From Azospirillum halopraeferens DSM 3675 (lineage in GTDB: Bacteria > Pseudomonadota > Alphaproteobacteria > Azospirillales > Azospirillaceae), in contig NZ_AUCF01000004.1 of NCBI RefSeq assembly GCF_000429625.1, positions 434,001-498,000 on the forward strand: 64,000 nucleotides of DNA, in the 5' to 3' direction. Made by a program: the position numbers and the translations under genes. Of this stretch, positions 26,217 through 33,675 are shown piece after piece. Every line of letters begins with the position of its first letter. The stretch's first letter is position 1. The notes below the pieces were generated by a model. The model had not been told where the DNA came from. It saw only the letters and a list, made by a program, of their open reading frames with translations, and did not search any database.

Positions 26217-26928
26217 GGCGCTCTCCCAGGGCGACGATCTCGGTGATCAGGTTCACGGTGGCGCCGGCCAGCATAGCGGCATTGATGTTCAGCCAGATGT
26301 TCAGGACCCCGCCGACCAGCGTGGTGTAGAGGGCGACGGCCATACCCTCGATCAGCTTCGACACCATCGGCGTGATGGCGGCGACGTCGCCGGCGTTCTC
26401 GGGATCGACGCCCGACAGGGCCATGATGAAGCCGATCACCGTGCCGATCAGCCCCAGCACCACCAGGGCGGAGGAGATGTGGCGGACCGTGCCCACCCGC
26501 GCCGACAGCTTGAACTTCAGCGCCGAGGCGGCGATGGCGCGGGCACCGGAGTCGCGCCCCTGAACCTCCGCCAGATACCGGGCGGCGCGCGAGGGCAGGG
26601 CGGGATCATACTCCTTGGCCAGGTTCATCTCGCGGCTGATGCGCCGGATGCGGTCCGCCGACAGCCCGAGCCCGGCCAGGAACACCAGGAAGATCAGCAG
26701 GCACAGGCGTGTCGTGTCGGCCGCGATGATCGGATCGATCAACCCCTCCGCCCACGCCGCGGCCAGCAGCGCGAAGCCGGCCCCGTTGACCACCGAGAAA
26801 CGCAGCAGCAGCAGATAGCGCTGGGAGGCGAGCGACAGCCGCCCGGCGGCATCGCGGGGGTGGCTGCGCAGGACGGTGGGAATGGTACCACGGTGGGCGG
26901 CGAAGGCGTCGGCGGCAACGTCGGTCAT
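26203..26928 (-). CDS. MotA/TolQ/ExbB-family proton-channel protein
   Basis: 241 residues with four hydrophobic segments (about 28-48, 58-80, 150-172, 186-215). The diagnostic TolQ/ExbB pair is present: GLIGTVIGFIMALSG in the third helix and EGMAVALYTTLVGGVLNIWLN in the fourth. These proteins form a pentamer around two single-pass partners and turn proton flow into force. It leads a three-gene overlapping operon. No TonB, flagellar, Tol or Zorya partner genes are nearby, so the cargo is unknown. The ATG at 26928 is favoured; GTG three codons upstream is possible. Confidence 0.88.
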   Translation of the reverse strand: MTDVAADAFAAHRGTIPTVLRSHPRDAAGRLSLASQRYLLLLRFSVVNGAGFALLAAAWAEGLIDPIIAADTTRLCLLIFLVFLAGLGLSADRIRRISREMNLAKEYDPALPSRAARYLAEVQGRDSGARAIAASALKFKLSARVGTVRHISSALVVLGLIGTVIGFIMALSGVDPENAGDVAAITPMVSKLIEGMAVALYTTLVGGVLNIWLNINAAMLAGATVNLITEIVALGERHAVA

Positions 26929-27301
26929 GGACGACACTCCACGGGTGGAAGGGGGGAGGCGGTACGCAGCCGACTCGACGCAAAGGCCGTGCCAGCGCTC
27001 CGCCGATTCGTCCCGTTCCCTTCCCGTGGCGTGCCCGCCGCCGCTCCGTTCGGTGCGTTGTCGGCGGATTCCGCGATGCGCTGGCATGCGGCGTGCCGTC
27101 GGCATCATGGCCACGCTCACGCCGGTGGCCATTGCCTTAAATCAAACAAAACGCAGATTCGCGGACGTCATTGCCTAAAAAATAGGCTGCCACCGGCGCC
27201 GTTCCGGGGGCAGCCTATCTCATAGGCGATTGCTGCAACGCACAATTCACGGATTTGCCCACTGAGCGGGCGATCTGCCGAGAGCGCAGGCGGTGCCCCG
27301 A
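26929..27301. promoter_or_regulatory. 373-bp intergenic region upstream of the ExbB/TolQ-like operon
   Basis: No gene was found here. It has an AT-rich patch at 27130-27180 with two direct repeats of CATTGCCTWA (27130-27139 and 27169-27178), a possible operator or promoter zone for the leftward operon, and the terminator at 27177-27218. The rest is GC-rich with no recognisable feature. Confidence 0.4.
27177..27218 (-). terminator. Rho-independent terminator downstream of phyR
   Basis: Read on the minus strand, ATAGGCTGCC (27218-27209) pairs with GGCAGCCTAT (27191-27182), followed by a run of T. It lies 84 bases beyond the phyR stop, so it most likely ends the phyR transcript and insulates the ExbB/TolQ-like operon. 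Confidence 0.8.
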
Positions 27302-28111
27302 TCAGGCGACCGGGGGCACCATGGCGCGTCCCTCTTCCGGGGCCGGCGTAAACACGGCGCGGGTGATCGCCTGTTCGATCTGTTCGCGGGTGAAGGGTTT
27401 CGGGATCACCGGACCCAGATACTCCACCCCCCGCCGGACCACGTCTTCTGGAAAGGCCGTCACGAAGATGACCGGCAGGAAGCGCTGGCGGCGCAACTCG
27501 CGCGCCACTTCGATGCCGTTGTCGCCTTCGGCCAGCCGGATGTCCATCAGGGCCAGGGTCGGCGTGTGTTCCGCCGCCAGGCCCAGCGCCTCGTCCATGG
27601 TGGCGGCGGTGCCGCAGACGATGTGTCCCATGGAACGCACGGTCTCGGCCAGGTCGAAGGCGATGATGGCGTCATCCTCGACGATCAGGATGGTCGCGGC
27701 CAGGCGCGCCCGCACCGCTTCACGCGCCCGCGCCAGCCGTTCCACCCCCTCGCCGGCCGGCAGGTCCAGGACGGCGGCGGCGTCGGCGGCGGCGAGATCC
27801 TCGAGGTTGACGAGCAGGTACAGCCTGCGGTCGGTCTCCCCCAGGGCACCGAGCGCCGCCTCCACCGGGTGGGCGGAGGTCGCAGCGGGCGCGTCGCGGT
27901 CATCCTGCAGGGTGTTGAGGTGACGGTACAGCGTCATGCGCAACGGCACCGTTCCGCCGTGCTCCCCGGCGTCCTCTCCCTCCCGGTCGAGGTACCACTC
28001 CAGGGCACGCGTCACCAGGGCGTCGCCGTCGGCCGGAGAGCCCGCCAGCGCCCGGGCGTATCGGCGCAGGTAGGGCAGCTGGGCCATCAGGTGCCGGGTG
28101 CGTTCCTCCAT
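27302..28111 (-). CDS. phyR: General stress response regulator PhyR
   Basis: 269 residues: an N-terminal sigma-factor-like domain (about 1-135, with YLRRYARALAGSPADGDALV in the region-2-like part) and a C-terminal receiver (TILIVEDDAIIAFDL; phosphoacceptor D190 in ALMDIRL; KPF). In alphaproteobacteria phosphorylated PhyR binds the anti-sigma factor NepR and frees the sigma factor EcfG. The usual neighbours nepR and ecfG are absent from this window. A candidate stress sRNA lies on the other strand upstream. A perfect 8-bp hairpin, GGCGGGGC/GCCCCGCC, lies just upstream of the start. Confidence 0.93.
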   Translation of the reverse strand: MEERTRHLMAQLPYLRRYARALAGSPADGDALVTRALEWYLDREGEDAGEHGGTVPLRMTLYRHLNTLQDDRDAPAATSAHPVEAALGALGETDRRLYLLVNLEDLAAADAAAVLDLPAGEGVERLARAREAVRARLAATILIVEDDAIIAFDLAETVRSMGHIVCGTAATMDEALGLAAEHTPTLALMDIRLAEGDNGIEVARELRRQRFLPVIFVTAFPEDVVRRGVEYLGPVIPKPFTREQIEQAITRAVFTPAPEEGRAMVPPVA

Positions 28112-28353
28112 GTTCTTCCCCGTTCTCCTCAGGGGCGGGGCAACGGCCCCGCCTCAGCCATGTCTGCGGACGAATGTCGGCTTTCCCCGTGCACAATGGA
28201 ACCGGGGATAAGGCATTATCTGGGGAGTTTCGTGGGGAGTTCGACCGGTTTACTGGAGATAGGCTCGCCGTGTTACCCCTAAGGGGCGCGGTCTCCCGTG
28301 GCCGCCGGCGGGACCCGCGTCGCGCCGCTGCGCAACAACGGGGATGCCGGCGC

Positions 28354-28378
28354 GGAACAATCGGGCATTGGGCGTGTT
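28354..28378 (+). promoter_or_regulatory. Candidate EcfG-type promoter
   Basis: GGAAC (28354-28358), a 16-base spacer, then TGTT (28375-28378). The EcfG consensus is GGAAC-N16/17-CGTT, so this matches at all but one base. It sits just upstream of an unannotated short segment that ends in a strong terminator. Confidence 0.45.
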
Positions 28379-28383
28379 GTGAC

Positions 28384-28456
28384 GGGCAATGGTGTGATTC
28401 CTCCCTGAACCGCCAGTCACTCGGGCGCCGTCGGCTTTGCCGACGGCCCTTTTTTT
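28384..28456 (+). ncRNA. Candidate small RNA near phyR (GsrN-like layout)
   Basis: A perfect 9-bp terminator stem, GCCGTCGGC/GCCGACGGC (28427-28435 with 28439-28447), plus a T-run ends here although no protein gene precedes it on this strand. Upstream is a hairpin with stem GTGACGG/CCAGTCAC (28379-28385 with 28413-28420, one bulged A). Its large loop exposes the C-rich motif CCTCCC (28400-28405), able to pair with Shine-Dalgarno sequences. The start is estimated from the EcfG-like promoter. Short length, a C-rich loop and stress-sigma control recall GsrN of Caulobacter; homology is not shown. Confidence 0.5.
28427..28456 (+). terminator. Rho-independent terminator of the candidate sRNA
   Basis: Nine perfect G/C-rich base pairs around TTT, followed by CCTTTTTTT. 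No coding gene on the plus strand ends upstream, which is the main reason to suspect a noncoding transcript. It lies 111 bases before the next gene. Confidence 0.9.
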
Positions 28457-28567
28457 GGTCTCCGGTTTTGCTCCGGGATCCCTGGTGACACGCGTCGGCT
28501 TCCCCGCGTAGAGTGGCCGCCATCCGCCGCCAGATCGCGGCGCCCCGGGAGGAGTGCCGGCTCGGCA

Positions 28568-29101
28568 ATGGACGAGAACGATCAGGAACAGGTGCTCACC
28601 GACGGCGTCCCGCCGCGGGAGCTGGACGATTTCCGGGAATGGCGGCAGCGGGTACGGGGAACGAACATCTCGGACAAGACCCTGCTGGCGACCGATTATC
28701 TCAATCACTTCAACGAAATCGTCATGTTGATCGAGATGATCCCGGACATGCCGGACATGCTGGAGGACTGCCGGGCCTGGCAACCCAAGTCGTATCAGGA
28801 GCATTTCCGCAACAGCGGCTTTTCCGACCGCGACCTCGCCATCGAGGCGTACGAGCATGTGCCGTCGAAATTCCGCCGGCCGTTCGAGGACACCATCCAG
28901 CAGATGAACCAGGTGGTCCACCACACGCTGGACCGCATCGCCGCCAACATGGACGGTGGCGATCCCGAGCGGCTGCGTCTGGATTGTCAGCAGTCCGTAC
29001 AGATGATCCATCGGATCATTCAGGTGGCAAACGGAATCATCCATGGCACGGCGCATGTCATGGAGCAGGACGAGATCGACCTGTACCTTGGCAGCGCGTA
29101 A
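28568..29101 (+). CDS. Hypothetical protein, mostly helical
   Basis: 177 residues, acidic, no signal peptide or membrane helix. Predominantly helical with two met/asp-rich stretches (LIEMIPDMPDMLEDCRAW and a C-terminal HRIIQVANGIIHGTAHVMEQ). Not recognised as any family. A GGAGG-rich ribosome site precedes the ATG. Its place next to the candidate stress sRNA and phyR makes stress control possible, but nothing in the protein shows it. Confidence 0.7.
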   Translation: MDENDQEQVLTDGVPPRELDDFREWRQRVRGTNISDKTLLATDYLNHFNEIVMLIEMIPDMPDMLEDCRAWQPKSYQEHFRNSGFSDRDLAIEAYEHVPSKFRRPFEDTIQQMNQVVHHTLDRIAANMDGGDPERLRLDCQQSVQMIHRIIQVANGIIHGTAHVMEQDEIDLYLGSA

Positions 29102-29266
29102 AGGGCTTGTTCTACCACTTTTGCACCGAGCCCCTCCGGAAACGTCGATTGATGGCCATCCCACCATTCGCTGGGCGCATGGGCCGGTCCTTCCCCGCCA
29201 CCCTGCCCAACCTGTAGGCTGTCTTCAGGGTTGGACGCCCGATTTCGGGCGAAATGGAGACAATCG

Positions 29267-29803
29267 GTGAAAGCAGCCGTCAGTGCTGTGACCGACGAAA
29301 TGGCCGCCGCGCCCGACGGCGTTCCGGTCGATGTCGAGGCTGCGGCCGATCTGGCGGCCCCGGCGGAAGTCAGGCTGTGGTTGCGCTTGCAGGCGACCAC
29401 GGGGATCGTCAATGCACGATTGCGCAGTCGCCTCAACGCGGCGCATGGCGTCACGCCGGCCCGCTTCGATGTGATGGCGATTTTGGACAAGGCTCCCGAA
29501 GGGGGGCTGACGATGGGTGAGTTGTCGAAACGTCTGATGGTCACCAACGGAAACGTGACGGGAATCGTCGAGCGTCTGGTGCGCGACGGGCTGGCGGTGC
29601 GCCGCACCGCCCCCAACGATCGCCGCACCGGGTACGTCCGTCTCACGCCCGAAGGGGCAGACGCTTACCGCGCCATGGCGCAGTCGCATGAACGCTGGCT
29701 TACAGACCTCTTCAAGGGGCTGGGGCGGGAGGAGATGGCGGCGCTGCTGGCGCTGCTGGATCGCCTCAAGCGCTCCGCTCGGGCCGGCGTCGGGGAGGAG
29801 TGA
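29267..29803 (+). CDS. MarR-family transcriptional regulator
   Basis: 178 residues. A winged helix-turn-helix occupies about 55-125: LTMGELSKRLMVTNGNVTGIVERLVRDGL, then the wing with R-APNDRRTGYVRLT, both typical of MarR. It lies four bases ahead of an aryl-CoA ligase gene, the usual arrangement for repressors of aromatic-acid degradation that respond to the aryl-CoA product. The GTG at 29267 has GGAGA at good spacing; a TTG 12 codons earlier is possible. A CGCCCGA/TCGGGCG hairpin (29236-29251) sits just before the ribosome site. Confidence 0.88.
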   Translation: MKAAVSAVTDEMAAAPDGVPVDVEAAADLAAPAEVRLWLRLQATTGIVNARLRSRLNAAHGVTPARFDVMAILDKAPEGGLTMGELSKRLMVTNGNVTGIVERLVRDGLAVRRTAPNDRRTGYVRLTPEGADAYRAMAQSHERWLTDLFKGLGREEMAALLALLDRLKRSARAGVGEE

Positions 29804-29807
29804 CAGG

Positions 29808-31490
29808 ATGGTCGGGACCGCACATATCGACACCTTCGCCCGCGACCGGCTGCCGCCGTCGGGGCTGTGGCCGGAGTTTCTCCTGAACCGGCCGGAGATC
29901 AGCTACCCCGCCCGTCTCAATGCGGCGGCCGAGTTGGTGGACACCTGGATTGCCGCGGGACGCGGCGAGCGTCCCTGCCTGCTGCACCGGGACGGGGACT
30001 GGAGCTACGCCCGCCTGGCCGACACGGTGGACCGCATCGCCCGGCTGCTCACCGAGGATCACGGGCTGGTTCCCGGCAACCGGGTGCTGCTGCGCGGCCC
30101 CAACACGCCGATGCTGGCGGCGTGCTGGCTGGCCGTAATCAAGGCCGGCGGCATCGCGGTGGCGACCATGCCGCTGCTGCGCTCGGCCGAGCTGGCGTTC
30201 ATCGTCGACCGCGTCAGGATCCGCATCGCCCTGTGTGACGGCGCCTATCTGGAGGACATGGAGCGGGCGGCGGAGGACGTGAACGGGCCGCTGACCGTGG
30301 TGCCGTTCAACCGCGCCGACGACCCGCAGGGGCTGGAGGCGCGCATCGCCGCCAAGGAGCCGGGCTTCACCGCGGTGGACACCGCGGCCGACGACGTGGC
30401 GGTGATCGCCTTCACGTCCGGCACCACCGGGCACCCCAAAGCCACCGCCCATTTCCACCGCGACCTTCTGGCCGTGGCCGACCTGTCGCCGCGGTCGCAA
30501 CTGTCCACCACCGGCGACGACGTGTTCTGCGGCACGCCCTCCATCGCCTTCGCCTACGGGCTGGGCGGGCTGCTGCTGTTCCCGCTGCGGGTGGGGGCGG
30601 CGACGGTGCTGCTGGACCGTCCGACGCCGGAGCGGCTGGCCACCGCCATCGTCCGCCACCGGGCCACCCTGTGTTTCACCGTTCCCACCGTCTACCGCGC
30701 CATGCTGGCGCGCCTGGACGAGGGAACGCTGGAAGCCGCCAGCTTCGCGTCGCTGCGCGCCTGCATCTCCGCCGGCGAGCCGCTGCCGGTGACCGCCTTC
30801 GACGCCTGGTACCGGTTCACCGGCCTGACCATCCTGGACACGCTGGGCACCACGGAGATGCTCAACTGCGTCCTCGCCACGCCGCCGGACGCCGTCCGCC
30901 CCGGCGCCACCGGCAAGCCGGTCGCCGGCTATGAATGCCGGGTGGTCGACGAGGACGGACACCCCGTGCCGGCCGGCCAGATCGGACGCCTGGCGGTGCG
31001 CGGCCCCACCGGCTGCCGCTACCTCGACGACCCGCGCCAGCGCGCCTACGTCCAGGACGGCTGGAATCTCACCGGCGACGCCTTCCACATGGATGAGGAC
31101 GGGTATTTCTGGTACCACGGCCGCACCGACGACCTGATCGTGTCGGGCGGCTACAAGATCTCCGGCCTGGAGATCGAGGACGTGCTGCTCCACCACGACG
31201 CGGTGGAGGAATGCGCCGTCGTCGCCGCACCGGACCCCATGCGCGGCACCATCCCGAAGGCGTTCGTGGTCATCCGCCACGGCGTGCATCCGGGCCCCGG
31301 CCTGACCGAGGACCTGCAGGAGTTCGTCAAGCGCCGCATCGCCCCCTACAAGTACCCCCGCGCGGTGGAGTTCCTGGAGGCGTTGCCGCGCACCGAGACG
31401 GGCAAGATCCAGCGCTACAAGCTGCGCGACCGGGAATGCCGCCGCATCCAGGAGGACGCCCGCCTGGAGGAGGCATCGCGCGTGGGATGA
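29808..31490 (+). CDS. AMP-dependent aryl/acyl-CoA ligase (2-aminobenzoate-CoA-ligase-like)
   Basis: 560 residues, ANL superfamily. The phosphate loop is AFTSGTTGHPKATAHFHRD; then come LDTLGTTEMLN, the hinge YHGRTDDLIVSGGYKISGLEIE, and the C-terminal catalytic Lys in PRTETGKIQRYKLR. The N-terminus and spacing look most like 2-aminobenzoate- or benzoate-CoA ligases, which activate aromatic acids as CoA thioesters; the substrate is not certain. GGAGGAG overlaps the end of the upstream marR gene. Its final codons and stop lie inside the first stem of repeat copy B. Confidence 0.85.
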   Translation: MVGTAHIDTFARDRLPPSGLWPEFLLNRPEISYPARLNAAAELVDTWIAAGRGERPCLLHRDGDWSYARLADTVDRIARLLTEDHGLVPGNRVLLRGPNTPMLAACWLAVIKAGGIAVATMPLLRSAELAFIVDRVRIRIALCDGAYLEDMERAAEDVNGPLTVVPFNRADDPQGLEARIAAKEPGFTAVDTAADDVAVIAFTSGTTGHPKATAHFHRDLLAVADLSPRSQLSTTGDDVFCGTPSIAFAYGLGGLLLFPLRVGAATVLLDRPTPERLATAIVRHRATLCFTVPTVYRAMLARLDEGTLEAASFASLRACISAGEPLPVTAFDAWYRFTGLTILDTLGTTEMLNCVLATPPDAVRPGATGKPVAGYECRVVDEDGHPVPAGQIGRLAVRGPTGCRYLDDPRQRAYVQDGWNLTGDAFHMDEDGYFWYHGRTDDLIVSGGYKISGLEIEDVLLHHDAVEECAVVAAPDPMRGTIPKAFVVIRHGVHPGPGLTEDLQEFVKRRIAPYKYPRAVEFLEALPRTETGKIQRYKLRDRECRRIQEDARLEEASRVG

Positions 31491-31603
31491 TACCGGCGGC
31501 ATCTGAAGGATGCCGCCGGTATCATCCTCTCGATCAATGCCAAGGCATTGATCTGCCGGGTTTTATGGTCGGCAATTGATGGAAGTGATCAATTGCCGAC
31601 CGT
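31486..31603 (+). repeat. 118-nt three-hairpin repeat, copy B
   Basis: Hairpin 1 is a perfect 18-bp stem, GATGATACCGGCGGCATC (31486-31503) with 31509-31526, loop TGAAG. Hairpin 2 is GATCAATGC (31532-31540) with GCATTGATC (31545-31553). Hairpin 3 is a 16-bp stem, 31565-31580 with 31588-31603, loop GGAAGTG. It matches copy A at 7176-7293 with no gap and the same strand; stem differences are largely compensatory. The ligase stop codon (31488-31490) lies in the first stem. The element is followed by no T-run. Confidence 0.85.
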
Positions 31604-31626
31604 ACGAGGGGCCGGGGGACCGGCTG

Positions 31627-32469
31627 TCAGGCGAACCGTGCCGGCCGGATGCCCGCCCCGTCCAGCAGCGCACCGAACGCGGAACCGCCGAGATAGTCGT
31701 ACTCCGCGGCCCGCGGCTCGACCAGGGTGTCGGCGGCGCGCAGGGCGTCGTCGGGGATGCCGGGATGCACCATGACCAGGGTGCGGCCCTGCGGACGATC
31801 CAGGAACCGCGGCATCAGCTCCGCCAGGCCGGCGCGCCCGCCGAAATCGTAGACGCCGCGGAAACCATCGTTGGCGGGAATGCCCGCGGCGCGCGCCAGG
31901 GCCGCCAGACCGCCGCCCAGTTCCGAGATCAGCAGCGTCTTCGCCACCGCCACGCCGCGGCGTACCACCGCCGTGCGGGGCTCCCGGCACAGGCGCACAT
32001 AGGCGCCGGGCAGGCGGGCCAGGGCCGCCACCACCGCCTCCCGCACCACGGGAAGCTGGTGGACGTGCTGGTGCCCGTCGATGTAGGCGGGTGGGGCGCC
32101 GAAGGCGGCGGTGAAGGCGGCGACCTGGCGGTCGACCTCGGCCGCGATCTCCGCCGCGTCGAGCCGGCCGGCGAACGCCCGGCGCATCAGCACCGCCAGC
32201 GGCGGCAGTCGGCCCCGCGGCGCCAGCACCGGCATCGGGCCCAGCGGCGCCTGGTCGGTCAGCGTCAGGTGCAGCCCGACGTCGGCCAGCCCGGCCAGCG
32301 GCTTCAGCCGCTCCGCCTCCTCCGGCCAGAAGGGGCAGACGGTCATGCAGGACGTTGCCGTCAGCCGGCCCCGCCCGATCAGGTCGCGGATGGCGACGCC
32401 GACGCCGGGGGCCAGCCCGTAATCGTCGGCGCACAGGATGACGGAGGCGGTTGGGCGGCGGTGGGGCAT
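31627..32469 (-). CDS. YdjC/ChbG-family carbohydrate deacetylase
   Basis: 280 residues. Metal-site motifs of the YdjC fold are present: LCADDYGLAPGV at the N-terminus, DVGLHLTLTD, and YIDGHQHVHQLP with the catalytic His pair; MVHPG lies near the end. Family members deacetylate diacetylchitobiose (ChbG) or hopanoid precursors (HpnK). No hpn genes are adjacent, so the substrate is open. It follows the EamA exporter gene on the same strand. The frame is open far upstream, but the conserved start is this ATG. Confidence 0.85.
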   Translation of the reverse strand: MPHRRPTASVILCADDYGLAPGVGVAIRDLIGRGRLTATSCMTVCPFWPEEAERLKPLAGLADVGLHLTLTDQAPLGPMPVLAPRGRLPPLAVLMRRAFAGRLDAAEIAAEVDRQVAAFTAAFGAPPAYIDGHQHVHQLPVVREAVVAALARLPGAYVRLCREPRTAVVRRGVAVAKTLLISELGGGLAALARAAGIPANDGFRGVYDFGGRAGLAELMPRFLDRPQGRTLVMVHPGIPDDALRAADTLVEPRAAEYDYLGGSAFGALLDGAGIRPARFA

Positions 32470-32510
32470 GGCGCGACTTAAGCCCAACCCGCCGGCGGGC
32501 GCAACGGTGC

Positions 32511-33419
32511 TCAGCGCGCCGGGCGCGTCGCCATCAGCACACCGGGCAGGATCAGGGCGGCCCCGGCGAGGTGGAAGCTCTGCAACGTCTCGCCCAGCGT
32601 CGCCCAGGCCAGCAGCGCCGCCCACAGGGGCATCACGTACAGCGTGGTTCCCGCCCGCGCCGGACCGATGCGGGCGATGGTCATCTGGTAGGTTAGGAAG
32701 GCCAGGACCGACGCGATCACCGCCACGCCGAGCACGCTGAGGGCGGCCTCCGCCGTCGGCACCACGGGGCGGCCGGACAGGGTTTCCCAGGCGTAGAACG
32801 GGGCCAGGATCAGCACGCCGGACAGGGCGTTGGCGGCGAACAGGGTGACCACCGGAAAGGGCGTGCGCGAACGCCGCAGCAGGATGGTGTAAACCGCCCA
32901 GGCCGTGGCGGCGGCCAGGATCCACACGTCGCCGGTGTTGAACGACAGGCCCAGCAGCACGCCGGGATCGCCCCGTGCCAGGATCGTCAGCACACCCGCC
33001 ATGGCCAGCGCGATGCCCGCGACCTGCACGGGCCGCACCCGTTCGCCCGTCGTCACCGCCGCGATCAGCAGGATCAGCACCGGGCTGGACGCGTAGATCA
33101 GGCCGGCGTTGGTCGCCGTCGTCCGCTCCAGCCCGACATAGACGAAGGCGCCGCACACGCCCATGCCCAGCGCCCCCAGCACCAGCAGCCGGCGCCAGTC
33201 CGCCAGCAGGTTCCGACGGTGTTCGCGCAGGCCGGGCAGGGCGAAGGGCAGAATCAGCGCGAACGCCACCAGCCAGCGCCAGAAGGCCAGCCCCACCGGC
33301 GGAACCGTATCGGCCGCGGCACGGCCGAGCACCACGTTGGAGGCCATGAAGGCGGAAGCGAGGAAGAACAGCGCATAGCCGGCATAGGGGCCCCGGTGCG
33401 GGGCTGCGGTCATGGTCAT
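32511..33419 (-). CDS. EamA-type (DMT) transporter
   Basis: 302 residues with ten hydrophobic helices in two EamA repeats (first ending near GVLTIL, second beginning DVWILAAATAWAVYTILL). Drug/metabolite-transporter family proteins usually export amino acids, metabolites or drugs. The C-terminal repeat contains the typical MPLWAALLAWATLGETL. Two nearby ATGs (33419, 33413) are possible starts; the first is chosen. The gap of 41 bases to the deacetylase gene suggests a two-gene operon. Confidence 0.85.
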   Translation of the reverse strand: MTMTAAPHRGPYAGYALFFLASAFMASNVVLGRAAADTVPPVGLAFWRWLVAFALILPFALPGLREHRRNLLADWRRLLVLGALGMGVCGAFVYVGLERTTATNAGLIYASSPVLILLIAAVTTGERVRPVQVAGIALAMAGVLTILARGDPGVLLGLSFNTGDVWILAAATAWAVYTILLRRSRTPFPVVTLFAANALSGVLILAPFYAWETLSGRPVVPTAEAALSVLGVAVIASVLAFLTYQMTIARIGPARAGTTLYVMPLWAALLAWATLGETLQSFHLAGAALILPGVLMATRPAR

Positions 33420-33571
33420 CCGGGACAAGGGGAAAAAACGGAAGGACGCGTGACCTTATCACGTCCGGGCGCGGGCACGGCAGGCTGCCGGAACAGACGG
33501 GCCCCGCGCCGGACGCAGGGCTCGCCTTCGGTGAGGTGCCCTGCGGCAGGGGCAGGGGCGTGCGAACCGGA

Positions 33572-33600
33572 TTGACTCGCATGGGTGGCGCGCGCCTAAT
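33572..33600 (+). promoter_or_regulatory. Putative sigma-70-like promoter for the dpp operon
   Basis: TTGACT (33572-33577), 17 bases, then CCTAAT (33595-33600), about 75 bases before the dppA ATG. The -35 is a near-perfect match and the -10 a partial one. Not otherwise supported. Confidence 0.35.
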
Positions 33601-33675
33601 GGGATCAGAGTCTTAGCTGCGGCGCGATGGTGCGTGCGGCGATTCAAGCAACCGGATTGCGGGAGGCTTTTGGGA

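Noticed and set aside
28112..28567. A nepR gene between phyR and the next gene
   Set aside because: No frame of suitable size with NepR-like helices was found on either strand.
31486..31526. First stem of repeat copy B as a rho-independent terminator of the ligase gene
   Set aside because: It is followed by CCTCTCGATC, not a T-run, and the same unit lies before a gene in copy A.
31627..33582. Apparent 651-codon fusion on the minus strand
   Set aside because: The upstream part is an out-of-frame reading of the EamA transporter; only the YdjC-type deacetylase portion is real.
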